Made by a program: the position numbers and the translations under genes
The notes under the pieces: model-generated
The model's input: the letters and a program-made list of their open reading frames with translations, nothing else
Told to the model about the DNA's origin: nothing
The model's database searches: none
Shown: piece after piece, positions 13,912 to 15,643 of the stretch
Layout of the letters: the number at the start of each line of letters is the position of its first letter
Position numbering within the stretch: the first letter of the stretch is position 1
From: Planctomycetaceae bacterium
GTDB taxonomy: Bacteria; Planctomycetota; Planctomycetia; Planctomycetales; Planctomycetaceae
Direction of reading: 5' to 3'
Length of the DNA stretch: 15,643 nucleotides
NCBI GenBank assembly: GCA_027000105.1
Contig: JALTOP010000266.1
Location: 1-15,643 of the forward strand

Positions 13912-15228
13912 TCAATCAGTGGGTCGCAGGGCGGCCAAAGTGGTCTGTGCCTGAATGCGCACCTGTTGGTGCGGAGCGTTTTTTGCAATTTTTATGAGTC
14001 GTGAACGGTATCGACCGGCCGTCTTGGGATGCTTGGCCAGCGCGCGTAATGCTGCAACAGTGACTTCCGGATCTTCATTTTGCGATTCGACAATTTTCAT
14101 CAAAACATCCAGCAGTTCTTCCCGCGTACCGGCCAGTTCTGCCAGTGATTCAATTGCAGCGACCCGGACGATGGGGTCGGAATGATGTTGCGCTGTTTTA
14201 ACCCACAGTTCGATACCCGGATCGGGTTTGAAAAGGTTCAATGCCCAGACGACCGCCAGGATGAATAAAACAGCAGTCAGCGCTCCCCAGACCCATCGCA
14301 GACTTCTTTCGAAACCTGAAAAAACAGAGGAGGTCTCCTGGTACGGGGAGGGGAGCACATTCTTCTTTTTTTTGTGCGTCGAGGAGGATTCAACCAGGCG
14401 TGGTGATTCACGAAGTTGAGCAAGTCTTTCCGAAACGACCAGCGCATTTTTCGGACGATCAGCCGGAGACTTGGCCAACATGGAGAGTACCAGACGCTCC
14501 AACCCGGCAGGGCAATCGCTGTTGAATTCGGAAATCGGGGCCGGTTCCTGTTTCAGATGGGCATGAAGAATCGGAGCGGGATTCTCTCCCGCAAACGGCG
14601 GTTGTCCCGTCAGCATTTCATAAAAGACACAACCGAGGGAGTAAATATCGCTACTATGGGTGAGTGGCGGTTTCCCGCGTATCTGTTCGGGCGACATGTA
14701 CTGAACCGTTCCCAGCGTTCTGCCGTCAGCGGTCAACTTCGCTTCGGACATCACGCTGACTAATCCGAAATCGCTGAGCTTGACCTGTCCCGTTTTGGTC
14801 AACAGAAAATTGTTCGGTTTGACGTCCCGGTGAATAATATTTTTGTCGTGAGCATAAGCCAGGGCGGCACACATCTGGCGTCCAAGTTCGATCATCTTGG
14901 GCCAAGGAATCTGGCCGTGACTCTGGATTTTGTCCCACAGCGTTCCGCCTTCAAGCAATTCCATGGCGTAAAACCGCTGTTTATCTTCGCAAACTCCCCC
15001 GAAAGAACGGACGATGTTGGGGTGACGCAACTCCTTGAGTGTTGCGATTTCCAGTTCAAAGCGCGCCAGAAGTGTTTTATTGTTGACATCAGCCGGGATA
15101 AGCTTCACTGCGAACAGGCGATCATCCTTCACATAGCGGCCTTTATAGACGACCCCCATGCCTCCTTCGCCTATTTTTTCCAGTAGCTCAAATGGCCAAA
15201 CCCAGATGCTTCCCATGTTCCCATTCAA
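13912..15228 (-). CDS. Transmembrane Ser/Thr protein kinase with extracytoplasmic HEAT-like tail
   Basis: The product is 438 aa from a TTG at 15228, or 434 from ATG 15216; neither has a strong ribosome-binding site. The cytoplasmic kinase domain (about 12-275) has every key residue: glycine loop GEGGMGVVY (20-28), K42 in FAVKLI, E60 in the alpha-C helix, HRDVKPNN (H133-N140, catalytic D135), DFG (D153-G155), the SPEQI activation-loop end (179-183) and DIYSLG. It should be catalytically active as a Hanks-type kinase. A Ser/Lys-rich linker (275-310) leads to one membrane span, WVWGALTAVLFILAVVWALNLF (312-333). The outer part (340-436) holds about three HEAT/armadillo-like repeats (SDPIVRVAAIESLAELA, EDPEVTVAALRALAKH, HQQVRIQAQTTLAAL), replacing the PASTA or beta-propeller sensors of better known kinases. 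The repeats probably bind protein, which is inferred. It is convergent with the PSCyt gene across 140 bases. Confidence 0.93.
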   Translation of the reverse strand: MNGNMGSIWVWPFELLEKIGEGGMGVVYKGRYVKDDRLFAVKLIPADVNNKTLLARFELEIATLKELRHPNIVRSFGGVCEDKQRFYAMELLEGGTLWDKIQSHGQIPWPKMIELGRQMCAALAYAHDKNIIHRDVKPNNFLLTKTGQVKLSDFGLVSVMSEAKLTADGRTLGTVQYMSPEQIRGKPPLTHSSDIYSLGCVFYEMLTGQPPFAGENPAPILHAHLKQEPAPISEFNSDCPAGLERLVLSMLAKSPADRPKNALVVSERLAQLRESPRLVESSSTHKKKKNVLPSPYQETSSVFSGFERSLRWVWGALTAVLFILAVVWALNLFKPDPGIELWVKTAQHHSDPIVRVAAIESLAELAGTREELLDVLMKIVESQNEDPEVTVAALRALAKHPKTAGRYRSRLIKIAKNAPHQQVRIQAQTTLAALRPTD

Positions 15229-15643
15229 ATCAACGAAAGATCGTTGTCTCTACCCGCCCCAGGCAGGGCGATACGTTCGGCGCTAACTGTCAAGAAGCCT
15301 ATACCAAAATAATGGCCATATCCAGAGTTTATATTTGCAGGTGGACAATTTTTCGAAAAACATCAAGAGATTTAGCGGGTTTTCCGGCACATCGCGACCG
15401 GCAAAATAAGACCATTATATCCCTGTTTTACTCCCCATTTTGATTTTGCGCCCGAATCAGGCCTGCAGAAGGGGAGTCACCAGACAAAAAGAAACGGTTC
15501 AGACAGTATCAAACTTCTGGACTGAGCTTGATCGAAGTTGGAAGTTTTTCAATCTTTTCGCGTACGAACTTCCCGAAAACATGTGACACATCGATTACTG
15601 CTGGCAGCAATCAGGGAGTTTTGTGCCACACCGTTTGCAGAAC
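15229..15643. other. Gene-free region upstream of the kinase, with inverted repeats
   Basis: No convincing coding frame is present in 415 bases. It should contain the kinase promoter, though no clear -35/-10 pair was found. Inverted repeats include ACTCCCC (15430-15436) with GGGGAGT (15471-15477), a set of AACTTC/GAAGTT arms at 15511-15573, and the dyad TGCTG-G-CAGCA at 15599-15609. The last two may belong to a gene beyond the right edge. Confidence 0.5.
15511..15573. repeat. Alternating AACTTC/GAAGTT inverted repeat set
   Basis: Arms in order: AACTTC (15512-15517), GAAGTT (15534-15539), GAAGTT (15541-15546), AACTTC (15567-15572). Adjacent arms give two hairpins. AAACTTC (15511-15517) can instead pair with GAAGTTT (15541-15547), and GGAAGTT (15540-15546) with AACTTCC (15567-15573). 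It could be a leader or a paired operator. Confidence 0.4.

Noticed and set aside
13758..13988. Minus-strand open frame overlapping the kinase 3' end, with a His/Asp-rich stretch (DDAHNCDHSHTSG)
   Set aside because: It overlaps the kinase end in another frame, has no ribosome-binding site, and matches no family I recognise. The kinase ends cleanly after its last HEAT-like repeat, so a frameshifted extension is not needed.
13749..13997. Plus-strand open frame across the PSCyt stop and the kinase end, Val/Ala-rich
   Set aside because: It overlaps both real genes, has no ribosome-binding site, and its composition is explained by antisense reading of the spacer and kinase.

Overview
The window looks like a chromosomal segment from a planctomycete, probably order Planctomycetales. 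The evidence is two Tat-exported DUF1501 proteins, one three-part PSCyt1/DUF1549/DUF1553 cytochrome protein (an architecture best known from Planctomycetes and their relatives), a Hanks-type kinase with an extracytoplasmic HEAT-like tail, and the moderate GC content and long spacers. No rRNA, tRNA, CRISPR array, transposase or phage gene was seen.

Layout. 1-107: structured leader with an inverted repeat and a 19-bp tandem duplication touching the next start codon. 108-905: membrane-anchored Swt1-type HEPN protein with a C-terminal zinc ribbon. 1088-1450: small cupin. 1684-3294: aerobic glycerol-3-phosphate dehydrogenase (glpD). 3497-4351 (minus): exported or membrane-anchored DUF547 protein. 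4621-5571: secreted protein, possibly of concanavalin/polysaccharide-lyase-like fold, lying between two perfect 17-bp direct repeats. 5772-7295: orphan DUF1501 protein. 7296-7700: spacer packed with small palindromes and 8-nt periodic repeats. 7701-8585 (minus): secreted alpha/beta hydrolase. 8840-10306 (minus): second DUF1501 protein. 10307-10663: divergent control region with a dyad. 10664-13771: PSCyt1-DUF1549-DUF1553 protein. 13912-15228 (minus): transmembrane Ser/Thr kinase. 15229-15643: no gene seen, but several inverted repeats.

How the genes may work together. The divergent DUF1501 and PSCyt/DUF1553 genes are a family pair usually found side by side. Together with the secreted hydrolase, the secreted lyase-like protein and the orphan DUF1501 protein they suggest an exported set for handling complex organic or carbohydrate material; the substrate is unknown. 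glpD, the cupin, the DUF547 protein and the kinase look like independent single-gene units.

The least ordinary items are the HEPN-membrane-zinc ribbon protein with its repeated leader, the 17-bp repeats bracketing the secreted protein gene, and the repeat-rich spacer at 7296-7700. No complete new multi-gene system is evident. Functions are assigned by reading motifs only; no database search was run.
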